Shown here in pieces: positions 1 through 11,762 of a stretch of 64,000 bases of DNA; position 1 is the stretch's first letter; each line of letters begins with the position of its first letter. Location of the stretch: NCBI GenBank assembly GCA_027886185.1, contig WOAB01000524.1, positions 11,040,001-11,104,000 of the forward strand, given 5' to 3'. Source of the stretch: Rheum nobile. Lineage: Eukaryota > Streptophyta > Magnoliopsida > Caryophyllales > Polygonaceae. Made by a program: the position numbers and the translations under genes. The notes beneath the pieces are model-generated. The model saw only the letters and a list, made by a program, of their open reading frames with translations, did not search any database and had not been told where the DNA came from.

Positions 1-2074
1 TACCAGGCCTATCTTTCTAGCCACGGAGGATGTTCTCCATCGTTAAGCCTAGCTACAGAGTCGTTTAGCTTTGAAAGGGAAGAAGTAAGGATGTGAACCC
101 AAGGAGGAGAGGTTAGAACTAGACTAGCTCGACTAAAGACTAAGGAAAGACGGTGAAGGGTAGATCTTAGACCTTCAGGTCAATCACAGGTAGGGTGAAT
201 AGAAAGAGGCAATCCCATTGAAAACCAGCATCAGGGTTGCGCAGGTATTGCTGATTCGGGATAAGACTCAGAGAGGAGGTCAGACCTTCATTCTACACTT
301 CTTGATACAGATTATGGAACAGATTGCTAAATAGCTGCTTATTCAACTTCCTCAACATCCTCACTATCAGCAGTATCCTCAATAGCTGGTAATACAGAAA
401 GAAGATCGGATCTAGCTATCCCGTACATACAACCCTCACTAACTAACTTCAAACTTTAGAGATGAATCATGAATTCTAGACTTCCCTCACTATTAACTAA
501 CCGGTCCGGGAATGCTCTCTATTACTTCGGAGGGCCAGGTTCAAGGAAAGGCTTTGTGTCGTGCTCCTCAGGGAAGAGATCGCTAGCTAAGTTATTCTTA
601 ATACAATACAGCTCTCGCGAAGCCGCTACCCGGATTGGATCAAGGGCGGAATCAAACTGCCCCTCGGGATTTCTTTTACTCTTTCAGACAAGAGCTTCTT
701 AAAGACGGTTTTCAAGGGCCAAATCACAGGTAGATGCTATCCCTTAATCTGGCTAGCAGGCTGAGATGGTAATACCGGAACTGGCTTTCTAGACAGAGAA
801 GGTAATAAGTGGCTTCCTCAGGGGCGAGCTTGCTTGGAATAGTTATTTAATTGACCGCTTTAATGACTAATCCTATTTATAGTCTTTAGTCTCTAGTCGA
901 GAAACTGCGTTGCTCTCCTTTGATGTGAAAGCAATTGATGATCTTTATCTACTATTAGGAAGAATAAGAAGGGCTTTGCTTTCCTTAGAACTTCCATATT
1001 ATGAGATGAGGGTACGGAGAAGAGTATGAACATTGAATGTATATCCTTTCTATAGTCTCCTAGTCGAAACATTAGCATCTCCTTCCCGGCACTACCTTTC
1101 CTTATCTTGCATAATCTGCAAAGAAAGGCGATCCTATTACAGGAAGAGCTTCCCAATAGCTCTCATTCTTAGCTTTCTTATACTTCTTTCCTACTGAAGG
1201 AACGAACGCTAGAGACTGTCAAGTAGAGGAACGATTGACTGCTGTTAACGTTAACGGATGATAAAGCAAGATTTCTCCCCTACAAAGAGGAACTTTTTGA
1301 TAAGGAACTTCAGTTTACCCTTCTTCAACAGTAATCAAGGATCTTACGTCGATCAGGTTACCGACCCGCAAAGCTCCACAGAGCTTTCATTTGCAGTTGG
1401 TCCCACGTCTTCTCAAAGTTTGACATCAACGACACCTGGCTTTCTTCAACAGTAAGAAAAGATCTGAGGCAACCGGTGACAGGCTCTCGTAGAGCACCTT
1501 TGGGCGGTCTCGATCAACTATCTGACTTGAATGAAGAAAGACAGAACAACACTAGCAATAGCTTTTTTTAGTACAATGAGTAAGGTGTTAATCTTATCTA
1601 CTCCAATAGAAAATCGAATATTTCGCTTTCAGCTCAACTTGACTCCAAACCCCTATCGGCCTTTCTGCGCAACAGTCCACCAGTAGCGGAAGAGAGGGTT
1701 ACCGTACATACAAGAGTCTTTCAATTCTTACTCTAGCTCTTTCTTACCAGTCAAGTAGTACAAGAGCTCTATCTTATAGCCATGCGCATCGGTTCGCCTT
1801 TTTTTACTTCAATAGATAGAAGAAACTATTAGATAGATAAAGAGTAGGTGAGTGAGTCCTCACTGACCTGAGCGATTTCGATCACCTAGCAGGCTTTTTT
1901 TTAGGTAACATCGCTGAAGCGTATTATTAGATTTGACTACGAAGGAAGGAACGATGATCGAGGGGCACCGTCTTGCGCAACGCAACGATAGTTGGCCCTC
2001 TATCATCTTCTATCTGGTAGACTTGATAAAAGGGGCCCCGACTTTTTTCCAGAATTAGAGTTCAACCACAACTG
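1..2074. other. Mitochondrial-like spacer, no gene seen
   Basis: No open frame here resembles a known protein. The longest are 60-90 codons and overlap on both strands without domain signatures. Base composition is near 43-45% GC with many short purine tracts such as GAAAGAAAG, the usual texture of angiosperm mitochondrial intergenic DNA. Assignment to mitochondrial DNA rests on the neighbouring rps3, nad5 and plastid-derived trnW. Confidence 0.5.
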
Positions 2075-2077
2075 CCC

Positions 2078-2122
2078 TTTTTTGGTTAAAAATTTCACGG
2101 GTTCCAATCCTGTCATCCCTAC
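2078..2122 (+). pseudogene. trnP-UGG: 3' half of plastid-type trnP-UGG (remnant)
   Basis: The T arm and 3' acceptor strand of chloroplast tRNA-Pro are recognisable around 2095-2122 (TTCACGGGTTCCAATCC, then TGTCATCCCTA). The anticodon region upstream is only loosely similar and the 5' half is lost. In chloroplast genomes trnP lies next to trnW, reading the same way, with petG beyond on the opposite strand. That order is kept here, so this remnant belongs to one transferred plastid segment. It is unlikely to make a functional tRNA. Confidence 0.6.
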
Positions 2123-2298
2123 CTATTCTTCTCCTCTGGGCAGTAAGGAGGGATCCATTGAGATCGATTCAAATTGGACATACATAATCTGTCATTTTTA
2201 TTAGATGATATATGATAGTATATGCATGCAGGGTGTAGTATTAGGTTACAAAAAGAATCCTTTTCTTTACAGTCTTATCTATTGTTTGTGATAAGAAA

Positions 2299-2372
2299 GC
2301 GCTCTTAGTTCAGCTCGGTAGAACGTGGGTCTCCAAAACCCGATGTCGTGGGTTCAAATCCTATAGAGCGTG
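2299..2372 (+). tRNA. trnW-CCA: tRNA-Trp (CCA), chloroplast-derived type
   Basis: A complete 74-base tRNA. The seven-base acceptor stem GCGCTCT pairs with AGAGCGT, a discriminator G follows, and the D arm, anticodon loop CTCCAAA (anticodon CCA) and T arm are all in place. The sequence is essentially the chloroplast trnW-CCA. Many angiosperm mitochondria use such a plastid-derived trnW as their working tRNA-Trp. One T-stem pair differs from the usual plastid sequence (GTGGG facing CTATA), a mild sign of drift. CCA is not encoded, as expected. Confidence 0.9.
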
Positions 2373-2488
2373 ATTCCTTTTTTGTTAGGTCGAATTAGAC
2401 TGAAATAACTTCACTAACTTGAACAGTAATATAAATCTTCTGTGGATTAAGAAAGGAGGAGGTCAATAAAAAAAGATTTGTTAATTAA

Positions 2489-2594
2489 TCAAAGGTCCAA
2501 CTGATCACCACGTCTGTATTGTAAATATGCAGTTACGAATAATCCAGCCAAAGTGAATTAGACCTAAGATGATTCAAAATAGAAAAAAAGAAAT
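2489..2594 (-). pseudogene. petG: petG remnant (plastid-derived)
   Basis: Read on the minus strand, this keeps the C-terminal half of the 37-residue PetG subunit of the cytochrome b6f complex, including the ending Tyr-Arg-Arg-Gly-Asp-Gln-Leu-Asp-Leu and the stop codon at 2489-2491. Towards the gene start, a few bases are missing from the middle of the membrane span, and the N-terminal codons and ATG are degraded. Its position beyond trnW on the opposite strand matches the chloroplast order. It is therefore a non-functional passenger in a plastid-to-mitochondrion transfer. Confidence 0.75.
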
Positions 2595-2655
2595 GTGAAA
2601 GAAAAAAGTATAGGTAATATCTATCTAAAAATATGAATCTGAATTCCATTTAGAG

Positions 2656-2916
2656 ATGCTTTGGAAACATTATTGTAATACGCATGGGAATGTACAATTC
2701 CCAGAGGGACTCCGTTTCAAAGAAATAGTGGAACATGCCTTTATTATAGACGAGAATCTAAAAGATCAAATTCTCTGGCTAAACAAAATCTATTGTGATC
2801 TCATTAATCATGGCACGGGCAGTATCTACTTTGTTCACATTCTGGATACGTATGGTCGGCCATATTATAGGTATGTAGTTCGGACTTTTTTACTATGCAT
2901 AGGACTACTAAGGTGA
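2656..2916 (+). CDS. Unidentified open frame, 86 codons
   Basis: An open frame between the plastid-derived segment and nad5. The translation (for example DENLKDQILWLNKIYCDLIN near residues 33-52) looks protein-like in composition but matches no family I recognise. There is no clear membrane segment. It could be a chance frame or a piece of a mitochondrial unknown ORF; the AT-rich 5' flank gives no guide to a real start. I assign no function. Confidence 0.25.
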   Translation: MLWKHYCNTHGNVQFPEGLRFKEIVEHAFIIDENLKDQILWLNKIYCDLINHGTGSIYFVHILDTYGRPYYRYVVRTFLLCIGLLR

Positions 2917-3064
2917 AAAGACAGGATGTATTCCGACGAAATGCTATTGATTTTAGGAGGACTATAATGAGGAGGACGACAGACCTATCACGATCGACTA
3001 AAACCTAGTTCACTCGCCGCTCTGTCATTGTCTGATTTTTGGTTGTTTGATCACACTCGAAATT

Positions 3065-3294
3065 ATGTATTTACTTATAGTCTTTTTGCCCTTGCTCGGT
3101 AGTTCCGTAGGAGGTTTTTTCGGATGTTTTCTAGGATCAAAAGGAAGCGCTATAATGACTATTACGTGTGTTTCATTCTCTTCATTATTATTAGTGATTG
3201 CATTTTATGAAGTCGCACCGGGAGCTAGTGCTTGCTATCTAAGAATTGCTTCATGGTTTTCATCGGAAATGTTTGATGCTTCTTGGGGATTCTT
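3065..3294 (+). CDS. nad5: nad5 exon 1 (NADH dehydrogenase subunit 5, N-terminus)
   Basis: It encodes the first 76 codons plus two bases of NAD5, a proton-pumping membrane subunit of complex I. The start Met-Tyr-Leu-Leu-Ile-Val-Phe-Leu-Pro-Leu-Leu-Gly and the end Met-Phe-Asp-Ala-Ser-Trp-Gly-Phe are diagnostic. The 230-base length equals that of exon a in angiosperm mitochondria, where the break falls after two bases of a codon. An upstream in-frame ATG at 3047 is not used in other plants, so I start at 3065. Several residues look unlike the conserved plant protein (for example Gly-Gly-Phe-Phe-Gly-Cys), more than C-to-U editing would readily mend. The remaining exons are not in the window. Confidence 0.85.
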
Positions 3295-3978
3295 TGGCGA
3301 CCGTGAAGTCACCGGATGATTTGCCGAGTAGATAGATTAGATCTGGACGCGGCTGTTGCTCCGCGACGATACGGACTCGACCTGCTCCTACCCACCACGG
3401 GCACCATAGCATGTCGGGAATAAGGGATGACATATTGGACGTAACCACTCCCTTGGGGGCTATGCTGCCCTGCCTTTCGATCGATACACAATTGAGGAGG
3501 CCGATCACGAATGCTACAGGTGTGGGAGCAATCCTAGTCAGGGAAGGCTAAGACGGCGCCTAGCATACGGCCACTACCTAAAATGCGAAGGTTGCTTAAA
3601 GTCGGCCGGGGTCCGATAAGAAAAAAAAAAGAAACTAGTTTAGTTCTGATCTGAGTAGGCTCATAATAGGGATTACTCACACCCTGGGAACCGGGGCCTG
3701 GCCATCCGTCGTTTGCGGTTGACGTTCCGGCAAAGTTTGTCGTCCAATTGTGAAGTTAGAATAAGCAGATTTGGGGATTATTGGTCCTTGATTTCGATCT
3801 CCCTATGATAGGTATGGGAAATCCACTTCTTTTCCATGGTCTAACTCTATAGATTGGATGAACTGGAAATAGATAAGATCTGCTTTATTAGATCTCGAAA
3901 GAAGTCTTGAACAAGCCAATCACGAAAGAAGCTCTAGTAGAAAGGAGATATGCTAGAAAATGAATAGCCCAGATTTCA
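3295..3978 (+). other. Start of nad5 intron 1, then spacer
   Basis: Immediately after the exon, GGCGACCGTGAAGTCACCGG is a group II intron 5' region, in the place where angiosperm nad5 intron 1 begins. I do not find a domain V helix or exon 2 before the rps19/rps3 remnants begin at about 3979. The intron seems cut short by rearrangement, or the copy uses exon 1 only. How far intron sequence runs rightwards cannot be judged by eye. Two overlapping minus-strand frames at 3260-3508 are shadows of this structured RNA. Confidence 0.5.
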
Positions 3979-4017
3979 CTTTTACACATTGGATCGGGAA
4001 GAAAAAGGGGGAAAAAG
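3979..4017 (+). pseudogene. rps19: rps19 3' stub
   Basis: Just before rps3, bases 3985-4017 translate as a His-Ile-Gly-Ser-Gly-Arg-Lys-Arg-Gly-Lys-Lys tail. This resembles the C-terminus of mitochondrial ribosomal protein S19, whose gene normally sits directly upstream of rps3. The upstream coding part is absent, so only the tail survives. Loss of rps19 with a 3' remnant beside rps3 is common in angiosperms. The match is short, hence moderate confidence. Confidence 0.45.
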
Positions 4018-4033
4018 TCTAGTCTAAGCGCAT

Positions 4034-4107
4034 ATGGCACGAAAAGGAAATCCGATTTCGGTAAGACTGGATCTGAAACGTAGTTCAGATTCAAGTTGGT
4101 TCAGTGA
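4034..4107 (+). pseudogene. rps3: rps3 exon 1
   Basis: The first 24 codons plus two bases of mitochondrial ribosomal protein S3, beginning Met-Ala-Arg-Lys-Gly-Asn-Pro-Ile-Ser-Val-Arg-Leu. The 74-base length and the break after GA match the standard angiosperm rps3 exon 1. The next base starts the intron (GGGTGACCGCGAAAGTCACC). Exon 1 itself is intact. It is typed as pseudogene because exon 2 carries frameshifts and is truncated. Confidence 0.85.
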
Positions 4108-5792
4108 GGGTGACCGCGAAAGTCACCGAATGGGTCAGTCTTTTCCTTCCGTTTTCCCATTTTAAAAGGCGTGGGAGGACGTTGCAGATGCCCGGAACGG
4201 ACACGACTTCTTCTAAGGCTAGAAGACCACTGGAAGACACTCGGGACCAGAGCATGTCGTGAAAGAAGCACACTGGGCGGGCGTGTTTTGACCGTGTCTC
4301 CGGGACACAGTTGAATGTAGATATCATGAACGCAGGGTGCAGGATACCAGGCTTGTAAGCAAGCAACCACTCCCCTATGTGTCGATCGCTAGCACATCCA
4401 AGGCCCCGGCACTCGGCCTAGCTGGACTGGAGAGGCCTAGCCTGATCTGAGAAGTGCTAATTCGGTTCGGATAGACTTCATTCAATAACGCCGCCGCCCC
4501 TGGAATCAATAAGAAAAGAAGTGCTATCAGATCGATCAGTGAATAAACCGAAAAAAAAACGTCGCCTAAACGGCGCCTAAAGCGCACTATGCTCCGCTTC
4601 AACAAATGAGAGTTTTTGGTGGAACCGGTGAACCGCGCGAGATGGTTAGATGCATGGGACAGAGGGCTCGTAGTACCTGCTAGCGCAACTATGCAGTGGA
4701 AGGGAAGGAGCCTAAATCGACCCATTTCTTTCTTTTTTTCTTTGAAACAAAAGTAGTACAAAGAGATTAGACTCTCAGATGAGACTAAGCAGCTACCGAC
4801 AGTTCCGACGCGCCCCTAACCTATCTTGATTAAGACCGAAAACTCTCTAAAATGGAGCCTAGTTTAAGCTGTCAAACAAATGATAGAATGAAAATGAAGA
4901 ATAACCACTAGTAGGGATATGGATAGAGTCTCGCTCAGTAAAGAAAGTTTTCATTTCGTAAGATCATGCATGATAGAGTCCCCTTTACTTTATTCTTTTC
5001 TATTAGTTTGTAAAGCGCTAAGGCTGCAATCTTTCTAAAGCAAGAAGCGAGAAACTTGACTTTGAGAAAGAAGGTGCTTGTTGCCGCTTTATTAGTAAGT
5101 AAGCCGCTTAGAGCGCCTCAATAAAGGCAAAAGGTTGCTTTACTAATATAATTGAATAGAAAGGGGTGCACAGGTTTGGAAACCAGGCCTTTCCTTTCAA
5201 ATGACAATTGCCTCTTCCTGCTGCGAGGGCTTTGCACGAAACCAAACCACCCTCCGTCCGATCAAGTACCAGTTGCTTCGCTGGTAGGCCCACTTAACTT
5301 AGGGTAGGAGGGCATTGTCCCTCAGTTCTTACCAACCTCTGGTGTGTAATTGACATGTTGCTAGCTTCAACTCAGTCGAATAAGAATCATTGATTTCCTC
5401 TCCTGTCCATTTCTTATTCATTCAGGGCGCTCGGCCGGTGCTCCTTTCTCAAAGCAGAACAACTCTTAACGTTAGGGAAGATAAGGGAAGACCACCTGAG
5501 CGAACCGACCGAAGGGACTTGACTTATTCGAACCGAACGATAGCGGCTTAAAGCTAAGCCTATCACGAGCAGTGTCGCTGCGGCGGGGAGGAGCATCTCA
5601 AAGTATAGGGCAAAGGATCAAGCGCTTTGACTTTGTCTCCCGGGATTCACCACAGGTTGGGTTTGAGAGCCGTTTGATGGGTGACTATCCAACACGGTTC
5701 GGAGAGCACTTTTAGTTTGCGCTGGTGAATGGGAGCCCCCCCTATCAAGAAAGAAGGGGCTCTTCCCACGGCGGAGTCACCATTGACTCTAT
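4108..5792 (+). other. rps3 group II intron
   Basis: About 1.7 kb of intron lies between recognised rps3 exons. It starts with a group II-like 5' end at 4108. Near its 3' end, at about 5668-5706, is a domain-V-like hairpin with GAGCCG facing CGGTTC. I see no maturase frame in it. The minus-strand open frames inside it (4091-4370, 4375-4761, 5108-5293, 5414-5596) show no family signature and I treat them as by-products of intron RNA structure. Confidence 0.75.
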
Positions 5793-6908
5793 TTATTATT
5801 ATGGTAAATCAGTATATCAAGATGTCAATCTGAGATCTTATTTCGGTTCGATACGTCCACCTACAAGACGGACCTTTGGCTTTCGTCTCGGTAGGTGTAT
5901 TATTATACATTTTCCAAAAAGAACATTCATTCATTTCTTTCTTCCTCGTCGACCACAACGACTTAAACGACGCAAAAAATCCAGACCCGGAAGGGGGAAG
6001 GGCCGGTGGTTGCCATTGGGGAAAGTTGGGCCGATCGAGTGTCTTTATTCAAGCGACGGTAAAAAAGAAAAACGAAACGAAGTGAGAGGCCAGAGGACAG
6101 GGAAAAGAGTCGAGTCGATCAGGCTCGACGACCGTCAAAACGAAATCAGGATTTGGCCCAAAAAAGAAGCAAGGCTATGGATACCATGACCAATCGCCAT
6201 CGATAAAGAAGAATCTTTCTAAATCACTTCGGGTCAGTGGGGCCTTCAAACATCCAAAATACGCCGAGATTGTAAATGACATGGCCTTTCTGATAGAAAA
6301 TGACGATTCCTTCAAAAAAACGAAGTTATTCAAGTTCTTTTTCCCGTCCCACTACGACGGCCCGACAAGTCATCTACTTAAAAGGACCCTATCCGCAGTG
6401 TGCCCTTCCTTGAATTATTCGGTCATGCAATACTTATTGAATACAAAGAAGAAAATGCATTTTGATCCTGTCCTAGTTCTCAATCATTTCGTGGCACCGG
6501 GCGTGGCTGAAACATCTACGATGAAGAGAGCTAATGCACAACAGGGAAGAAGCTTAGATAAGAGAATACGTTCTCGCATCGCTTTTTTTGTAGAAAGCTC
6601 GACCAGCGAGAAAAAGTGTTTGGCCAAAGCCAAAAGAGGTTGACCCACTTCATTCTCTTGGCGAATGATCTTCGCTTCGCGGGAAGAACAAAAACAACCA
6701 TCTCGCTCTTTCCTTTCTTCGGTGCTACCTTTTTCTTTCCAAGGGATGGAGTTAGAGTGTATAATAACCTATTTTTTGAAGATGCCCGGGAAAAACTCCT
6801 AGGTAAATTAAGGAGAAAATGTTGGAACCTCATGGCTAAGGATAAGGTAATGAAATTGATAGAAAAATTCATAGATCTCGGTGGGATAGAAGAATTGATA
6901 AAGGGAAT
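5793..6908 (+). pseudogene. rps3: rps3 exon 2, two frameshifts, 3' end missing
   Basis: Exon 2 restarts the protein with Asp-Tyr-Tyr-Tyr-Gly-Lys at 5793 and continues through well-known stretches such as GSIRPPTR, HFPKRTFIHFFLPRRP (to about 5960), FLIENDDSF, NYSVMQYLLNTK and FIDLGGIEELIKGI. The reading frame changes at about 6165 and again near 6640, each by a single base. Thus three successive frames (5793-6189, about 6170-6643, about 6640-6908) are needed to follow the protein. Homology stops abruptly after the LIKGI segment at 6908, losing roughly the C-terminal third and the rpl16 gene that usually follows. This copy cannot make normal S3. Confidence 0.9.
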
Positions 6909-9900
6909 AGTCCCTGTTTCTGGTGTTTTAGTCACCTTTCAATGGCTCCCTTAATTATGTGTGAGGAATTTCCGTATTGAGTAACGGGAAGCGGGCTACT
7001 CCTCGAAAATGCCCCGCCCGTAGGTTCGCTTGTGGTTGGGGCTAAAAGCTTCCCCTTTTCTTGCAGTAAGTTCTCTTTTGCCCATTTCACTTTCTTTCTT
7101 CCAAGCAACTACCAATCTCCTCTACTGCGAGCAAAGCTCCGAGCAACAGTTCAAAAATGAAAAAGGTATGACAAGGCATCGATATAGGTCCTAGGTTCGA
7201 AACCAGGAACCAGGCCGTCCACTCGGTATGTGAGAGCGGGCCATACTTCGTGTCGGACAAGAGGGAATGATAACTGAAATGCCTACCGGCCGGGAAGTAG
7301 TTTTCCCTTTTTTAGGCAGCTTGCCATGAATCGGGAGGATCCGAAGTTGCTCAACACTAAAAGGAGAGTACTGAAAGAAGGCGCTTTACATAGTTAGGAA
7401 CATGAACGGATGATGTTTTCACTCTTGGGGTGGAAGGAATGGACAACAAGCAGTCTTACGCCCACTAATTCATAGATGAGGGTCGAGTCTCCGCATCCAG
7501 CGCACCCGGAGATGCAGGGTTCCTCTTCCAAAATGCTCTAGCTATAGCATAGTTAGCTACCCAAGGGTTGACCACTATAAGCTATTCTGGTTGAGTTCCT
7601 TCAGTCCGTCCTTTCAAATGAAATGGCGCATTTATAGAAAGCTGCTCTCGGGTTGAACGTGGAATACGTGAAGGCTGGAGTAGTCCTCCGTAACTATCCA
7701 ATAACGAAGGGAGTATCACTCTGCTGTAGCAACGAAGGACTCCGGTTGCCCGGTGAACTACATAATCTACTCCATCTATTCCTTTAGGTTGGATCGGGCC
7801 AGATATTCGATTTCTTCTTCGATTCACCATTCATCAATGATAGGGGGCGCCATTACTACTTCACTGCGCGTATAAATCTATTCTTCTAGAAAGAATGCAA
7901 GTTGATTCACTCTCCACTCTTTGCTTTACTCCCTCCTATGCCCACTTAAAAGCAAAAGAGAAAGGCAGCGATAAGAAGCGAAACCTCTATCATGATGCAC
8001 TGAAAATGCCGGTGAGGGCAGTAGCGGAAGTACCAACTCTCCGAGGACTTGAGAAGGAGGGGGCGCTGCTTCACATGATTTACGAAGAAAGACAGAATAC
8101 TGAGTAGGAAATTCCAGCTATGCTCAGAGTGTCACTTGTTGTTCTAGAGATGCTAGCTCAACCGGAACTTCTAGGTCATCGAACCATGTCATGTAACCTA
8201 AAACCTCGATTCGCTGGTAAGCCTGGTCGGCTTCTGGAAGCGGGAAGGTGAGTCACCGCATTGACTCGAATGATCTAGCCAATCATTTCTCCTAGTAGGC
8301 TATTATTCATCGCTCTTCGCTTTACCTAAGTTTCGGCTTAGTTAGGAAGAAAGAATTGTTAACAAGTCTATGAGCTTCTTCTAGGGCATGCCGCCCTTCC
8401 TTGAGGTTAAGACCTGGTTGACATAGAAGGCATTAGCCACGTCCCCTAAGCTCACTCTGGCCGGACATCTTACATCTATCCCTATAATAGAGGTCTACGT
8501 TGTGTCGTAACAAAGGCTTCGTATTAAGACCTGATCTTCTTCCTTGGTCGATTGCTTTGTCTTCATTCATGACACCACCCCCACCGATTGATTGGGTTGG
8601 TGTTCAGTATCATCATCTTACCTTAGAGCGATCTTCTGTCTATTTACCTAAACTCCAAAGCGATCAGAAAACACTTTCTGTTGAGGGTTTCTTTCCACTC
8701 TTGATAGCGAAAGAGAATCGAATTCTGACCTCTTGTTCACTGTCCTGCTATCTGAACTTGAAGATTCAGTTTGTGTTCCGCAAACTCAATAACCACTGAT
8801 TTGAAATGCTATAGCGGATGTAGTTGAATTGGGACCAAAAGTGCTTCTATCGAAGAGGCCCACGCTTCTTGTGTTGAAGTAAGTACACCAGTAACGTATT
8901 ATAAGATCAATGGTCTTCTTCCTAAGATTCACAGGAAAGACTTGAAGATGTTGGTTTCCTTTTGTTGTCGATCCAGGCAAGGGCAGGTTCCAAAGAGGAT
9001 GTCGTCCTAAGGCGAGGGAGAGTACAATTTGATTATCCGTCTAGTTTCTTAATCTTCTACGAAGAGTCCCTAAACTATGGGGTACTCAAACTATCAGTTG
9101 TAACAATACCCTTTCTCCCAAGGATTCTTACCAAAGATAGAGTGTAAGGACCTATCCAAGGCAAGATGAAGTGGTGTCCTAAATGTCTTATGAGTCTGAG
9201 GTACCTTCTAAACCCTTCCAATTACACTGGGAGATTCCCTACTAATCACCGATGTTGGTGACTTTTCATATCCTAATTCGTACTCACAAGCCCATGAAAG
9301 GGCATCATGTTCGAGATAGCGAGAGCACAGAGACTTTGAGTGCTGGAGTTGGACTCAAAGGAGTAAGGATGGATATTAGGACTCAGAGCATAACTTAAGG
9401 AAGAAAGACGCTACTGGAAATCTCCTCGGGGAAGATAGAACTCAAACGAAAAGAAAGGAAACTGGCTTGCTCACATGCTATTAGCTCACCTACTTTATGG
9501 TTTTCCTACTCACTTAAGATACAAATCGCCCCAAGGGACTGAAAACTCACTTTCTTTTCTTTAAATGAAAGGCGAGAGAAGATAGCTCACTTTTCCTTGT
9601 TGCCCTATAAGCTCCTCATCGTTTGCTGGAACATATCGCTTCCTTCTTAAACACAAAAGGAATCCTACTAGCGCTAGACGGAATGACACTAGGACCTAAC
9701 CTAATGTGAAACTGGTGAAAGATTAGGAAATCCTTCTCCCCGTGTAACTGAGAGGGAATCAATCATACTACGATCGTCAAATCCTACACTGTCAATAGAA
9801 CCGTCGGTCTAATCAATAGGAGCTAATAAGCTTGACTAATATGGTTCATGTGGAATAGTCGGACATAGAATACGGGGAATGCGCATACAGTGAATAAGAC

Positions 9901-11460
9901 CCCTCCTTTAAGTAGGAATTAGACCAAGGCTAGACAGGATGCTACTACATGTACTGCTGCAAAAGATTGATTCTCTGACTTTCCATCTTACTCATTCACA
10001 TGAATGCTCAGATTAGACATGGATGTTGGGCCTTTGAGAAGGGGTCGTGGCAGCTGGCGTCGAAATGAGAAATCGTTGGACCTATTATCTTTCCAAAAAG
10101 AGAAAGTGGATCATGTTTCCCCAAAAACGTCAAAAGGAATTAGGTCTACTAGAGGTAAGGTACGCGTAGGAAGAATCCTTGTTCTATGGGTAAAACCCAC
10201 GAGAAGTCAAGGAAGACCCTTCTCTTTTGTTCTTCAGTTGGGTCATTCATATGTCACCCGCGCAATGGACCACCAAATCCGGGACTCTTGAAAAAACCTC
10301 TCTCGTTCAGGACATTGGATAGGATCTGTTATGCCCTCAATACACCGTATAGTGCCCACACTCTCACTGATACTCCCTCCTTGCTATCTCAGTGTCAGTC
10401 TTAGGCTTTGAGGAAGAAGAGTGAGACAGAGCTCCACTTGCTAGTCCGAGTACACTGCACTAGGTGAAAAAGCGTATAGCTAGCTGGGCCGATCATTAGT
10501 CTTTCAATGAAGGTTTCACTCCTGGCTTTTCAACTAACTGGCCAGGAGAGTTTACTTATTACTTCCTTAGGACTGCAATAGGGCTTGCTTAGTCACCTCC
10601 TTAACTCATAGAACGCTTTCAAACTATCTTAACTGATCTGATTGTGGCTTGCTTTCCAAAACCAAAACAGGATAACTAAAAAAGGCTTGATCACTGTCCC
10701 CAATTTCTTTGATTGTCTTATTGAGTGGAAAGCCCACCTTGACTTCCGTCATGGGGAGACCAATCTACCCCAAGACATAGGACCAAAGGAACCTAGTTAA
10801 CTACTGGAAGGGGACTAGATGAGGAGAGACAATACACCTCACCCACTAGAATCTAGTAGACTAGTGAAATCCCCATATACAATGAATCCCATAACATCCC
10901 AATGAACTGGGATTGGAAGGTTTAGGCTATCATCTACGTACACAAGATCCAAAGAGAGGACGAGTTAGTTGGACTATCTAGGCTCCTTGTCTTTTTCTCC
11001 GAGCCTCGGGCGCGGGTTACTTAACTCTGGATTTCTTCGCTCAACTAGGATAGGATAGGAAAGGAAAGGAAGGCAATGAAATTGTTGATTCATCGAATGC
11101 CCTTATGACATGGTAGAAAGGATAGAAAGGGATTGCGCCAAGTTTTCCTTAGGAAGAATAGGATGGACAAACTGTCTTGCGAACCTTGCTTACAGGAGTA
11201 GCCGGTCTGAGCTGCAGATGAATTACCGGTCGGTTAATCAATAGTAGTTGGAAAATTTCGTATAGAAAAAAGAGATTCGTTGCTTGGTCATTGAATTGAG
11301 TGCGTGGGAAATTTGACGGAACCTCCTGCTGTTCTCTCTCCGATAGCACGCAGCCGACAAATAGTTAGCAAGTGTGCAGTGAGGGCGTTAAGCTCTAGGT
11401 AGCCAGTCTTGTAAAGACTTGATCCAAGCTTGACTTAGTTCAAGCAATGCCCAAAGACTC
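6909..11460. other. Mitochondrial-like spacer without recognised genes
   Basis: About 4.5 kb after the rps3 breakpoint. Open frames of 60-99 codons occur (for example 7582-7830 minus, 8500-8799 plus, 10004-10291 plus) but overlap others and show no domain. I checked for rpl16, atp, cox, ccm, nad, rRNA and tRNA signatures by eye and found none. Composition is like the rest of the mitochondrial half. Confidence 0.4.
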
Positions 11461-11462
11461 AC

Positions 11463-11660
11463 ATGGCTATCTATCTTTCGGACAACAACTTACCAGATGG
11501 CATTCCTTCTCCTCACATAAGGGTTTTTCTTATCGTTGCCTATATCGGCAATAGCGCTATCTCGCGTGTCCTCATCGACACCGAATCTCAACATTTGTAT
11601 CTGTCCTTTGTCGACCCTTCGGGACCCGTGCTTGGACTTGGGCACTAATAGCTATATTCC
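11463..11660 (+). pseudogene. Ty3/gypsy protease fragment in mitochondrial-like DNA
   Basis: Two overlapping + frames together resemble a gypsy aspartic protease. One gives SRVLIDTES around 11565-11590, a degraded form of the active-site motif V-L-I-D-T-G-S. The shifted frame gives CPLSTL around 11600-11620, the usual downstream continuation. A frameshift therefore lies just past the active site, and Gly is replaced by Glu. Nuclear retroelement scraps of this kind are common in angiosperm mitochondrial genomes. The match is short and degraded. Confidence 0.45.
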
Positions 11661-11762
11661 TTTTAGGGAAGAAAGAGAAAGGCAAGTTCCCAAAGCCTGG
11701 TTCAAGAGGTTCTACCACTGCAGGGAACAATCATCGGTTGTCATTCTCCCATAAAAAAAAAG

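Noticed and set aside
4091..4761. Overlapping minus-strand open frames of 89-128 codons
   Set aside because: They lie inside the rps3 group II intron on the opposite strand and show no family signature; structured intron RNA gives such frames by chance.
10004..10291. Possible ribosomal protein (basic 95-codon frame)
   Set aside because: Basic composition drew attention, but it does not match rpl16, rpl2, rps4 or any other mitochondrial ribosomal protein I know, and a second frame overlaps it.
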